DNA from: Alcaligenes faecalis | GTDB taxonomy: Bacteria > Pseudomonadota > Gammaproteobacteria > Burkholderiales > Burkholderiaceae_B | NCBI RefSeq assembly: GCF_005311025.1 | Contig: NZ_CP031747.1 | Span: forward strand, 248,001 to 312,000 | DNA: 64,000 nucleotides | Direction of reading: 5' to 3' | In this document: positions 47,530-55,412 of the stretch, one piece after another | Numbering within the stretch: the stretch's first letter is position 1 | Layout: the number at the start of each line of letters is the position of its first letter | Program-made: the position numbers and the translations under genes | The notes under the pieces: generated by a model | The model's input: only the letters and a program-made list of their open reading frames with translations | What the model was told of the DNA's origin: nothing | The model's database searches: none

Positions 47530-48108
47530 ATGGACATGAAATTCAACACGATGGATGTCGAGCGGATGCTGCTGGATATGGGCCAAGGCCGAAAATACTC
47601 TGCTCGGGCCATGCAACTCATGCTGATGGCTCTGCTCAAAGAGGGCAGTACTCACGGGTATCAGTTGATACGCCGTTTCGCGCAGCTTAGCCAGAACAGC
47701 TATGTACCCAGCGCTGGTGCGGTCTATCCCGCCCTGGCGTATTGCGCCACGCAAGGCTGGGTGCTGATTGAAGAAGAAGGCCGTCGCAAGATGTACAGCC
47801 TGACCAAGGAAGGGCACACGTATCTGGAAGAGCAAAAAGAAAAGTGCGATTACCTGATGCAGTCCCTGACCTATCGCGGGCGCAAGCTGGTGTGGATACG
47901 GCAGATGCTGGCCGAACACAATAGCGACGAGGATTTGAAGGCCGCGCAGGAACAAACAGGTTGGTTGCCGGAGTTCGTCCAGGTACGCCACAGCCTGAAG
48001 CAGGCCATGTTTGAACAATCGACAGCCAGTCTGGAACGACAGGCAGAGGTGGTGGCCATTTTGGAAAAAGCCATCGCTGACATACGGAACTTGCCCAAGG
48101 AGTCTTAA
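47530..48108 (+). CDS. PadR-family regulator (NfeR/YqjI-like)
   Basis: This is a 192-residue regulator. The winged helix of the PadR family lies near residues 27-95 (LMLMALLKEGSTHGYQLIRRF and AGAVYPALAYCATQGWVLIEEEGRRKMYSLT), with a helical dimerisation tail. It sits 2 nt before a siderophore-interacting protein gene. In E. coli the PadR protein YqjI (NfeR) represses the ferric reductase gene yqjH and responds to nickel, so the pair is comparable. Here they are co-directional, not divergent. The start may also be ATG 47536. Confidence 0.85.
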   Translation: MDMKFNTMDVERMLLDMGQGRKYSARAMQLMLMALLKEGSTHGYQLIRRFAQLSQNSYVPSAGAVYPALAYCATQGWVLIEEEGRRKMYSLTKEGHTYLEEQKEKCDYLMQSLTYRGRKLVWIRQMLAEHNSDEDLKAAQEQTGWLPEFVQVRHSLKQAMFEQSTASLERQAEVVAILEKAIADIRNLPKES

Positions 48109-48110
48109 GA

Positions 48111-48911
48111 ATGCAGTCTGAACAATTAACGCAGAAAGTTGCTCATACCTTGAAGTTGCGTTTGCTGACCGTTAAAAAGCGGCGCGAACTGGGGCCTGAT
48201 ATGGTGCGCATCACCCTGGAAGGCTCGGATCTGGAAGGTTTTTATACCCCTGGCTTTGATGACCACGTCAAACTGATTTTCCCGGACCCTGTCACTAAAG
48301 AATTGCGACTGCCTCAAATGGGCGAGCGTGGCATGGTCTTTGCCGCCGGTCAGGAAAAGCCACCTATCCGCGACTACACTCCTCGCGAGTTCCGCGAGCA
48401 GGAAAAGGAGATGGATATTGATTTTGTGGTCCACGGTGAAGGCCCTGCATGCCAATGGGCCATGCAAGCTAAAGAGGGCGACAAGCTGGGTGTGGCCGGC
48501 CCGCGTGGCTCCTTCCTGGTCAGCAAGGACCTGGATTGGCAAATCCTGATTGGCGACGAAACCGCTGTGCCTGCCATGGCGCGACGAGTGAAAGAACTGC
48601 CTTCCAATGTGAAGGTGCAGGTTTACGTATTGGCACGTAATCTGCTGACAGTCGGTGCGATGGAGGCACCGGACCATGTCACGGTGAACTGGATTCCTTC
48701 GCTGGCCGGTTTGAATGGCATTCTGGACGCATTGCGTGCCGCACCCGAGTTGAGCGGCACCGGCTATGTGTGGGTCGCCGCAGAATATTCCATCGCTCAA
48801 AGCTTGCGTGAGTACTGGGTGCAAGAACGCGGCCTGGATAAAGGCGCGATTCGGGCCAGCAGCTACTGGCGTCAAGGCGATCAGGGCGAGGATGCCCCAC
48901 GTCTGGACTAA
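48111..48911 (+). CDS. siderophore-interacting FAD-binding protein (ferric-siderophore reductase)
   Basis: This is a 266-residue ViuB/YqjH-type NAD(P)H:ferric-chelate reductase that frees iron from imported siderophores in the cytosol. The FAD-binding domain has RDYTPREF (the RxYT motif) near residue 85, and the NAD(P)H-binding half has LIGDETAVPAMARR and VWVAAEYSIAQSLREYW. It is 2 nt after padR and has the upstream Fur box. Its stop overlaps the stop of the convergent gene by 4 nt. Confidence 0.92.
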   Translation: MQSEQLTQKVAHTLKLRLLTVKKRRELGPDMVRITLEGSDLEGFYTPGFDDHVKLIFPDPVTKELRLPQMGERGMVFAAGQEKPPIRDYTPREFREQEKEMDIDFVVHGEGPACQWAMQAKEGDKLGVAGPRGSFLVSKDLDWQILIGDETAVPAMARRVKELPSNVKVQVYVLARNLLTVGAMEAPDHVTVNWIPSLAGLNGILDALRAAPELSGTGYVWVAAEYSIAQSLREYWVQERGLDKGAIRASSYWRQGDQGEDAPRLD

Positions 48912-49252
48912 GCGGCTTTTTGCTGAGGGTAGGGCTGGGCGCGCAAGCGTCCGCCCACGTTCAACACGGGCTGTAAATCTGTATCCAGCACCGTATTGGG
49001 ATGAGCCAGACGGTGTTCGTCAATCAGGCGGGCAATGGCATCCATGTTCAGCAACAAGGTGCTGTCAATATCGTGCTGGAAGCGGGCCCAGTAGCCACCG
49101 CGACAACTGGAACCCAGCCAGCGCGGCTCGTAATCTCCGACCTTGTCAGCATGCACTTCGCACACGACGGCCAGCCGGGAACAACCGGGGTGCAGGACAA
49201 TGCGGTAGTGGTGCTGCTCTAAAGTCAGGTGATAGCAAAACGGTGCAGACAT
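48908..49252 (-). CDS. uncharacterised 114-residue protein
   Basis: I do not recognise this protein. It is soluble, with His/Cys-containing segments (SAPFCYHLTLEQHHYRIVLH, GCSRLAVVCEVH, LGSSCRGGYW) and a helical middle (ARLIDEHRL). Three cysteines and several histidines could bind metal. ATG 49252 has AGGAG six bases upstream on the minus strand, which is convincing. It is preceded by an unusual leader with an intrinsic terminator and a strong promoter, described separately. Confidence 0.65.
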   Translation of the reverse strand: MSAPFCYHLTLEQHHYRIVLHPGCSRLAVVCEVHADKVGDYEPRWLGSSCRGGYWARFQHDIDSTLLLNMDAIARLIDEHRLAHPNTVLDTDLQPVLNVGGRLRAQPYPQQKAA

Positions 49253-49337
49253 GAAACACTCCTGTTTAGCTCTTGGAAGGGACTTCCGGGTGAGCAAGTT
49301 GGATTAAAGGACCCTTTGCCTGGAAACGACCAAGCAT

Positions 49338-49361
49338 AAAAAAACCCGCTGGCAGCGGGTT
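49338..49361 (-). terminator. terminator in the leader of the 114-residue protein gene
   Basis: On the minus strand ACCCGCT-GCC-AGCGGGT has a 7-bp stem followed by seven T residues. It lies 86 nt upstream of the start codon and about 100-120 nt downstream of a promoter, so it can act as an attenuator or end a small RNA. Confidence 0.8.
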
Positions 49362-49465
49362 CGTGTCTTGATGATCCCATTGATTGCCAGATGGCCATAT
49401 CTTGAATCCACCTTGTGCGGGTACACAGGTTGGCATGGGTTGCCCCAACTCTTGATATAGCAATA

Positions 49466-49494
49466 AGCATAAAAGCGATTCTTATGAAGTGCAA
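49466..49494 (-). promoter_or_regulatory. sigma-70 promoter driving the leader
   Basis: On the minus strand, -35 TTGCAC (49489-49494) and -10 TATGCT (49466-49471) are 17 bp apart. Transcription would start near 49459. Confidence 0.6.
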
Positions 49495-49539
49495 GGGCTG
49501 CGCTTATTTCTGTCAGGCATGAAAAAAAGCAGAAATAGT

Positions 49540-49567
49540 TTGCACTCTTTCAAAATCATGTTATAGT
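49540..49567 (+). promoter_or_regulatory. tRNA-Leu copy 2 promoter
   Basis: -35 TTGCAC (49540-49545) and -10 TATAGT (49562-49567), 16-bp spacing, about 50 nt before the tRNA. Confidence 0.65.
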
Positions 49568-49616
49568 TATCTTCTGTCTTGCAGAGACGAGTTGAAAAAC
49601 AAATCCAGCAGTCAGA

Positions 49617-49701
49617 GCCCAGGTGGCGGAATTGGTAGACGCGCATGGTTCAGGTCCATGTGCCTTCGGGTGTGGAGGTTCGAGTCCTCTCCTGGGCACC
49701 A
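49617..49701 (+). tRNA. tRNA-Leu (anticodon CAG), copy 2
   Basis: An 85-nt tRNA that appears identical to copy 1 but on the opposite strand. It has the same arms, anticodon CAG and encoded CCA. Confidence 0.97.
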
Positions 49702-49711
49702 CAAATTCCTC

Positions 49712-49745
49712 AAAAAGCCGATCATCGCAAGATGATCGGCTTTTT
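49712..49745 (+). terminator. tRNA-Leu terminator, copy 2
   Basis: AAAAAGCCGATCATC-GCAA-GATGATCGGCTTTTT, the same 15-bp palindrome as at copy 1, 10 nt after the tRNA. Confidence 0.92.
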
Positions 49746-49845
49746 GTTTTGTGTGTCCAAAAAACTGGGGGAGCCGCCTTTTTGAGGATGAGAAAGGTCG
49801 GGTATACCGATCTGACGGGGGCTGTATACGCTGTTGCGATCCGTC

Positions 49846-51177
49846 TCAGTACGATGTGCCTTCAATCACCCGATCGAAGAAATCCGCTGGCCCCATTTGC
49901 CCACCTTTAAGCACCAGCTCCAGCCCATCAATCTCATCGTCCCCATGGCAGATGCAGGCGGCTACGCCTGGGCTGACTAAGTCCAGATAACTCAGGCCCC
50001 AAATACCCAATGCCTGGGTGCTCAAGCTGGACGTGTCGCCGCCCGCGATACAGAGGCGTGACAAACGGTGCTCTAGTCGCAACTGTTTGACCAGATGACG
50101 TAAAAACTGCGCGCTGTCTTCTGCCACGAGTTGTGTAGGCAGGGTGGGGCGGCTTGGGCCCTGGTTTGCAGGCTTTGTTTGCAGCAAGGTATGACGTCCT
50201 TTGCGCACATTGTTAATGACCGTTGCGTGCAGCTTGGTGACATAGCTTGGGCTGTGATGCAGCTCGTACGGGTCAAGCTCAAAGATGTCTGCTTGCTGGC
50301 AATGGGCGACCTGCTGTGCAGTGATGGGCGACTGACTTCCCACCAGAATCAGCACCGGCTGTGTACTGGCGTGTAGTCCCGTAACGGGTTGGGTGAAAGT
50401 ATCAGGCCGTTGGCTTAAATAAGCTTGTGCCACGCTGCTGGAGCCGGCAGTTAACACGGTTCCGTTTTGGCTGAGCGCTTTAAGCAGCGCACCAGCCTGT
50501 GCAATATCGGCCTCACAAGCAATGTCCAGCAGAGGATGCTGATGCCCGTGTTCTGCAGCTTGCCCTTGCCATTGTTTGCTTTGCTTGTTCGCTTCGTAGT
50601 CCGTCTTCTGATATTCGGTCCACGGCAAAGAGGACACGTTTTTTAACCCCTGTGCTTGCAGATGAAGCAGTAAATCTGCTTCGTGCATGGGCGTGACAGG
50701 GTGTGATCCCATCGTAGGGTGTCGATCAATTCGGTAGACCTGTCCGTCTTGTCCAGCCTGCGCGAACAGGGTGGCAAAAACGCAGTAGCGTCCCAGATTG
50801 ATTTGTCCCCCCAGTACAGGGCTGACAGCGACCTGAGCCAGCGGGCGTAGGCACTCCAAAGCGATCGCAATATTGCCGATTTCAGGACTGCTATCGAAGG
50901 TTGAGCAAATCTTGTAATGCAATAGCTTGGGCTGCATGGAGGCCAGAAAAGGGGTGACGCCCTTCAAGCTGTTGCGGATTTGCTCGCAATCCAGCGAGCG
51001 GGTCGCCCCCGCCAGCCCTATGGCTTCCAGTCCTTGCAGCCTTTTCAGGTGATGGGGGCTGGGGGCTTGCAAGAGCAGGATGGCACGTACTCCGCTCTGG
51101 CTTAAGGTCGCCAAGGTATCGCTGGCTCCGGTGAAGTCGTCGCCATACCAGACATATTCGGGGCGTAATACAGTCAT
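49846..51177 (-). CDS. DUF1537 four-carbon acid-sugar kinase family protein (OiaK/DtnK-like)
   Basis: This is a 443-residue ATP-dependent kinase of the DUF1537 family, members of which phosphorylate threonate, erythronate, 4-hydroxythreonine or 3-oxo-isoapionate. The N-terminal substrate motif YGDDFTGASDTLATLSQ (residues 11-27), the middle ILVGSQSPITAQQV and the C-terminal nucleotide motif LCIAGGDTSSLSTQAL plus GLELVLKGGQMGPADFF are clear. ATG 51177 gives MTVLRPEYVWYGDD. It is the last gene of the operon, 13 nt after the RuBisCO-like gene, which points to action just before the decarboxylase step. Confidence 0.87.
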   Translation of the reverse strand: MTVLRPEYVWYGDDFTGASDTLATLSQSGVRAILLLQAPSPHHLKRLQGLEAIGLAGATRSLDCEQIRNSLKGVTPFLASMQPKLLHYKICSTFDSSPEIGNIAIALECLRPLAQVAVSPVLGGQINLGRYCVFATLFAQAGQDGQVYRIDRHPTMGSHPVTPMHEADLLLHLQAQGLKNVSSLPWTEYQKTDYEANKQSKQWQGQAAEHGHQHPLLDIACEADIAQAGALLKALSQNGTVLTAGSSSVAQAYLSQRPDTFTQPVTGLHASTQPVLILVGSQSPITAQQVAHCQQADIFELDPYELHHSPSYVTKLHATVINNVRKGRHTLLQTKPANQGPSRPTLPTQLVAEDSAQFLRHLVKQLRLEHRLSRLCIAGGDTSSLSTQALGIWGLSYLDLVSPGVAACICHGDDEIDGLELVLKGGQMGPADFFDRVIEGTSY

Positions 51178-51190
51178 GAGGTATTTCCGG

Positions 51191-52465
51191 TCAGGCCATT
51201 TTCGGGCCAAAAAACTCCAGCGCCTGGGCCAGCTCATTGCAGGTTCTGGCCTGTTCTTGCACGCTGATTCCCTGATCTGCTGCTTGCCAAGCCTGTTGCA
51301 GACTCAGCACTCCTGCATGCGCTCCGGCCGGGTGAGCCAGAATGCCGCCACCTGCCATGAACAGCACATCAGTACTGTTTGCGGCCTGCCAAGTTGCTTC
51401 CACAGTTCCCGCCCATTGTCCGGAAGACACCACGGGAAGGACGCGATCATCGTGCTGGTCGTCCAGACGATGCAGACAATGCCTAATGGCTTCACGCACT
51501 TCCTGATCGGCTTGTGCAAATTTCCCCTGCAGTCCGTGTACGTGAATATGGTCTGCTCCGGCCAGACGCCACAGGGTTTGATAGGCACTGACAGAAATTC
51601 CCAGCAAAGGGTGACGCGACAAGGCTCCGTAGCCATTGCGATGTGCATGCAAGGCCAGGCCGGTATGACGGCGCAGAGTTTGCAGCGCGGAATAGCCTAC
51701 CCAGTTCTGGCTGACCATGACGCAACTGCCGCCTTCGCGCTCGACCAGATCGGCGTGGCGTTTCATGGCATCGGTTTCGTCGGTAATGTTGAAAGCAAAC
51801 ATTACATGCTTGCCGCTGCGCTCTTCATGAGCGCGGATCACTTCCATGACAGCGGGAATGCGCTCATGCAAAGGCGAGTGGGTCGGGTCAGCGCAGACTT
51901 CATCGTCCTTGATGAAATCTACTCCGGCATTGCACAAGGTTCGCACCAGCTGTACCACGTCGTCAGTACGCAAGCCCACGCTGGGTTTGATGATGGTGCC
52001 AACCATGGCGTTGCGGACAACGCCGGTACGGGAGCGGGTGCCGTCGATACCAACAGCAGGCATCTCGAACTGGCGGCGATAGGAAGCAGGCAACTCCAGC
52101 GCTTCCAACCGCAGGCCCGTTACCTCGCCCAGATCAAACAGGTTGCCTGTAACGCATGCAGCCAGTGTGGGTAGGTTGGCGCCGATGTTGGCGATAGGAA
52201 ACCGTATATCGACCAAGGCTCGCTGATAGGGGCCAGAGATGCCCCTTCGTTCCAGCAAGGCATTGGATAAGCTGGGCTGCGCGACGCTCTCCAGCCGTTG
52301 CACGCGTTCGACTGTCGCTCGTGCACGCTTGCGCAGCTCTTCGGTTTCCCCTGCAACACGGGTAAATGTGCCGCAGGACTGTTCGCCAGCGATTACCTCG
52401 GCAACCTGCTCGGGCGGCAGGGGAGTTTCGATCAGGTAACGGGCCAGAAAAGTGTCAGTGCTCAT
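51191..52465 (-). CDS. RuBisCO-like protein (form IV, OiaX-type)
   Basis: This is a 424-residue RuBisCO large-chain homolog. Key residues match the fold: K160 in TIIKPSVGL (RuBisCO K175), K186 in DFIKDDE (the carbamylated K201) with the two following metal ligands, HAHRNGYG (H294 region), HVHG near residue 310, and SSGQWAG in place of the S379 SGG loop. Keeping the KDDE carbamate site suggests a Mg-dependent enolisation or decarboxylation, and the altered loops argue against CO2 fixation. The adjacent DUF1537 kinase recalls the OiaK-OiaX pair of apionate breakdown. The substrate here is unknown. Confidence 0.88.
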   Translation of the reverse strand: MSTDTFLARYLIETPLPPEQVAEVIAGEQSCGTFTRVAGETEELRKRARATVERVQRLESVAQPSLSNALLERRGISGPYQRALVDIRFPIANIGANLPTLAACVTGNLFDLGEVTGLRLEALELPASYRRQFEMPAVGIDGTRSRTGVVRNAMVGTIIKPSVGLRTDDVVQLVRTLCNAGVDFIKDDEVCADPTHSPLHERIPAVMEVIRAHEERSGKHVMFAFNITDETDAMKRHADLVEREGGSCVMVSQNWVGYSALQTLRRHTGLALHAHRNGYGALSRHPLLGISVSAYQTLWRLAGADHIHVHGLQGKFAQADQEVREAIRHCLHRLDDQHDDRVLPVVSSGQWAGTVEATWQAANSTDVLFMAGGGILAHPAGAHAGVLSLQQAWQAADQGISVQEQARTCNELAQALEFFGPKMA

Positions 52466-52477
52466 GCTGTGTACGAC

Positions 52478-53017
52478 CTATAGCGTGCTCAGATCAGGGA
52501 AGGGACGTACGGGGTCCTGGCCGTCCCAGTTCTCGGAGGCGGCACGGATCATGGAGAACATCTTGCCTTTGGGGCCCGCCACCTCGGATAGCTCAATGAC
52601 GGCACCGGGATGAAACTCGGTATCGAAATAGCAAAAACGGCCGCGCTCGCCAACCTCGCCGCTCATGACAACGTTCAAGCCATGGTCCAGCGCGCGTTGC
52701 AGGTCCGCATCGTAGTTTTCTGTCCAGTAGGCGACGTGTTGCAAACCCAGCTGGCCGGCTTGCAGAAAGTCCCGGTACATCGAAGGAACATCGTTGCGGC
52801 ATTGAATCAGTTCCACTTGCACAAAACCGGAATTGGCCAGGGCGACCGAGTTATGCGGTTCGTAGGATTCGCCTCGGTACTGGTAATTCTTGATGCCGAC
52901 TTTGGGGTTGTAGTACCAGGGGCCTACACCCAGTTGGCGACTCCAGTAGTCCATGGCGGCTTCGATATCCCGCACCACATAGCCAAGCTGGCGGATTTCA
53001 CCAAATAAGGTACTCAT
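52478..53017 (-). CDS. VOC-family (glyoxalase-fold) protein
   Basis: This is a 179-residue protein of the vicinal oxygen chelate fold with two beta-alpha-beta modules. Likely metal ligands are in RQLGYVVRDIEAAMDYW, in QHVAYWTENYD (His near residue 95) and a late Glu in GAVIELSEV. Such proteins act as isomerases, lyases, dioxygenases or epimerases. The gene starts 12 nt upstream of the RuBisCO-like gene and probably acts in the same pathway. AGGA seven bases before ATG 53017 is a good ribosome-binding site. Confidence 0.85.
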   Translation of the reverse strand: MSTLFGEIRQLGYVVRDIEAAMDYWSRQLGVGPWYYNPKVGIKNYQYRGESYEPHNSVALANSGFVQVELIQCRNDVPSMYRDFLQAGQLGLQHVAYWTENYDADLQRALDHGLNVVMSGEVGERGRFCYFDTEFHPGAVIELSEVAGPKGKMFSMIRAASENWDGQDPVRPFPDLSTL

Positions 53018-53116
53018 ACATAATTCCTGAAGGGGTAAATCAGCTGAGCGAAGGCGCAGCCAGTCCCGCGGCAGGCTTGGAGCGCTGCCGTCGGAGGGTT
53101 ATCAATAGGGAGAGAG

Positions 53117-53136
53117 GCCGGGCTTGTGGCCCGGCT
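53117..53136 (-). other. GC hairpin between binding-protein and VOC genes
   Basis: GCCGGGC-CACAA-GCCCGGC is a 7-bp stem with a 5-nt loop in the 124-nt gap. No T run follows, so it probably stabilises the upstream transporter mRNA or dampens read-through. This is common in ABC operons. Confidence 0.5.
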
Positions 53137-53141
53137 AAGAA

Positions 53142-53942
53142 TTACTGGCCAGCGCCCTGGACGATTTCGTCGGGGATAGGCACACCGGCATACTTCAGGT
53201 GGATTTCATTAAGTTTGCCGTTCTGCAGATTGGTCTTGATCCATTCGTCCACCCAGCCTTTCAGTTCAGGCTCGTTCTGGCGCATGGCAATGCCCAGCTT
53301 GTAGGACTCGATCACGAACTTGACCTCGAAGGGGCGCGAGGGATTGCGGTCGGCAATGGCTTTGATAATGGGTGGCGTGATCGCCACAATGTCGGTCTGA
53401 CCGCTGGCAGCGGCGGTAATCGAGGCAGCCTCATCATCAAAGCGCACCAGATTGGCTTGTGGTGCCCGCTCACTGATGAGCTTGTCCTGAGGGCCGCCAC
53501 GGGTTACGGCGACACGCTTGCCTACCAGATCTTCCATGCCCTTGATGTCCACATCTTTGGGAGCGCCAACGGCTGCTTGAATAGCACCGTAGGGAATGGA
53601 AAAGTCCACGGCCTTGGCACGTTCAGGCGTAATCGACAGTGAAGAGATAATCAAATCGGCCTTGTTGGACAGCAGATTGGGAATGCGGGCGGAGTTGGTG
53701 GTCTGCACGATTTCCAGTTCTACGCCCAGATCCTGGGCCAGCAAGCGGGCGGCTTCCACATCCGAGCCTACAGCCTGCATTTTGTCGTCGATATAGCCAT
53801 AAAAGGGTGCGCCCAGGTCGATACCGACGCGGATCTTTTTGGCGGCCTTGATGTCGTCCAGCGCATTGGCGCTGGCAGCGGCGGACAAGCCAGTCAGGCC
53901 CAGGGCCAGGATGGTGGCACGCAGGAGGGTCGAGAGTGTCAT
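53142..53942 (-). CDS. amino-acid-type ABC transporter solute-binding protein
   Basis: This is a 266-residue periplasmic binding protein with a signal peptide (residues 1-25, MTLSTLLRATILALGLTGLS then AAASA). The type II binding fold of the polar amino acid (PAAT) family is shown by KKIRVGIDLGAPFYGYIDD, LLSNKADLIISSLSITPERAKAVDFSIPYG and GKRVAVTRGG. PAAT systems carry charged or polar amino acids, opines and some acids. Its operon companions suggest a novel acidic or amino sugar-acid ligand. Confidence 0.87.
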   Translation of the reverse strand: MTLSTLLRATILALGLTGLSAAASANALDDIKAAKKIRVGIDLGAPFYGYIDDKMQAVGSDVEAARLLAQDLGVELEIVQTTNSARIPNLLSNKADLIISSLSITPERAKAVDFSIPYGAIQAAVGAPKDVDIKGMEDLVGKRVAVTRGGPQDKLISERAPQANLVRFDDEAASITAAASGQTDIVAITPPIIKAIADRNPSRPFEVKFVIESYKLGIAMRQNEPELKGWVDEWIKTNLQNGKLNEIHLKYAGVPIPDEIVQGAGQ

Positions 53943-53988
53943 GGTGCAGTCTCCGTCAGGATATTGTTATGGTGCTAGGGAAGAATCT

Positions 53989-54717
53989 TTACAGACCGTG
54001 AGCCAGAAAGGCTTGCAGCTCCGGGGTTTGGGGATTGCGCAGCATGTCGCCGGGGCCGGTTTCCCAGACGCGCCCCTGGTGCATGAAAATCACCACATCG
54101 GCTACGCGGGCAGCAAACTCCATTTCGTGGGTGACCAGGACCATGGTCATGCCATCGGCCGCCAGACTTTCAATGACACGCAAAACTTCGCCGGTCAGTT
54201 GCGGGTCCAGCGCAGAGGTCACCTCGTCAAACAGCATGACTTTAGGTTCCATGGCTAGGGAGCGGGCGATGGCAACGCGCTGTTGCTGACCACCTGATAA
54301 CTGTTCCGGATAGGCCTGGGCCTTGTCGGACAGCCCCACTTGCTCCAGGGTGCGTCGGCAAATGGCGCGAGCCTCTTCACGGCTGCGGCCACGAACGACT
54401 TGCGGAGCCAGCATGATGTTGCGTTCTACTGTTAAATGCGGGAACAGGTTGTAGCTCTGGAAGACGATGCCAACATCGGTCCGCAGCGAGCGCAGGCAGA
54501 CATCCGGGTCGTGGACTTGATGGCCGCACACTTCGATCTGGCCGCGATCAATGATCTCCAGCCGGTCTATGCAGCGCAGGGCGGTACTTTTGCCTGACCC
54601 GCTGCGTCCGATAATGGCGGTTACCTGACCTTTGGGAATGGCAAAGGACACGCCATTCAGGACGGCATTGCTGCCAAAACTTTTGTAGACGTCTTTGAGT
54701 TCAACAACGATAGACAT
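53989..54717 (-). CDS. amino-acid-type ABC transporter ATP-binding protein
   Basis: This is a 242-residue ABC ATPase of the GlnQ/HisP kind. It has Walker A GRSGSGKST, Q-loop IVFQSYNLFPHLT, signature LSGGQQQRVAIARSL, Walker B KVMLFDEVTSALD and the H-loop in LVTHEMEFA. The DEVT form is usual for GlnQ-like proteins. ATG 54717 (MSIVVELKDVYKSFG) is chosen because the longer frame upstream runs into the permease gene. It lies 23 nt after the permease stop and 46 nt before the binding-protein gene. Confidence 0.92.
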   Translation of the reverse strand: MSIVVELKDVYKSFGSNAVLNGVSFAIPKGQVTAIIGRSGSGKSTALRCIDRLEIIDRGQIEVCGHQVHDPDVCLRSLRTDVGIVFQSYNLFPHLTVERNIMLAPQVVRGRSREEARAICRRTLEQVGLSDKAQAYPEQLSGGQQQRVAIARSLAMEPKVMLFDEVTSALDPQLTGEVLRVIESLAADGMTMVLVTHEMEFAARVADVVIFMHQGRVWETGPGDMLRNPQTPELQAFLAHGL

Positions 54718-54740
54718 AAAAACTCCTTGGCGATCCGAAC

Positions 54741-55409
54741 TTATTTCTGCACCGGGCCATGAGCAAAATGCAGGCGCATCTCCAGGCGGCGGCTCCAGGC
54801 CGACAAGGGATAGCACAGGGCGAAATACAGGGCTGCAATCAGCACGTAGATCAGGAAGGGCTGGAAGATCGAGTTATTGATCAATTGGCCGGCTCGTACC
54901 AACTCCACAAAGCCCACAATGGATGCCAGCGAAGTGTTCTTGATAATTTGCACCATGAAACCGACGGTAGGCGGCGTGGCGATGCGCACAGCCTGGGGCA
55001 GAATCACCAGATACAGTCGTTGCCAGCGGGATAGGGCCAGACATTCAGCGGCTTCCCATTGGGTTCGGGCCACGGACTGGATGCTCCCGCGCCAGATTTC
55101 ACCCAGGTAGGCACTGACGTAAATCGTCATGGACAGCCCGGCTGCTACCAGTGGCGGCAGGGTCAGTCCCATGATGCTGAGCCCGAAATAAGACAGGAAC
55201 AGAATCACCAGCAAGGGAGTGCCTTGAATGATCTGAATGTAAGCAATGGCCAGATAGCGCAGGGGGCGCCATGCGCTGATACGGGCCAGGGCTACCAGGG
55301 CACCGCCTAACCCACCTCCAATAAAGGAAATCAGCGACAGTACGACCGTCCACAAAGCGCCTTCCAACAGGAAGTTCAGGTGATTGGCATTGAATCCGCT
55401 TGTGAGCAT
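54741..55409 (-). CDS. amino-acid-type ABC transporter permease 1
   Basis: This is a 222-residue inner-membrane permease of the HisMQ type with about five helices. The IQIIQGTPLLVILFL motif near residue 60, the EAA loop WEAAECLALSRWQRLYLVILPQA and the final YFALCYPLSAWSRRLE helix are typical. It lies 3 nt after permease 2, so the two are translated together and form a heterodimeric channel. Confidence 0.92.
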   Translation of the reverse strand: MLTSGFNANHLNFLLEGALWTVVLSLISFIGGGLGGALVALARISAWRPLRYLAIAYIQIIQGTPLLVILFLSYFGLSIMGLTLPPLVAAGLSMTIYVSAYLGEIWRGSIQSVARTQWEAAECLALSRWQRLYLVILPQAVRIATPPTVGFMVQIIKNTSLASIVGFVELVRAGQLINNSIFQPFLIYVLIAALYFALCYPLSAWSRRLEMRLHFAHGPVQK

Positions 55410-55412
55410 GGC

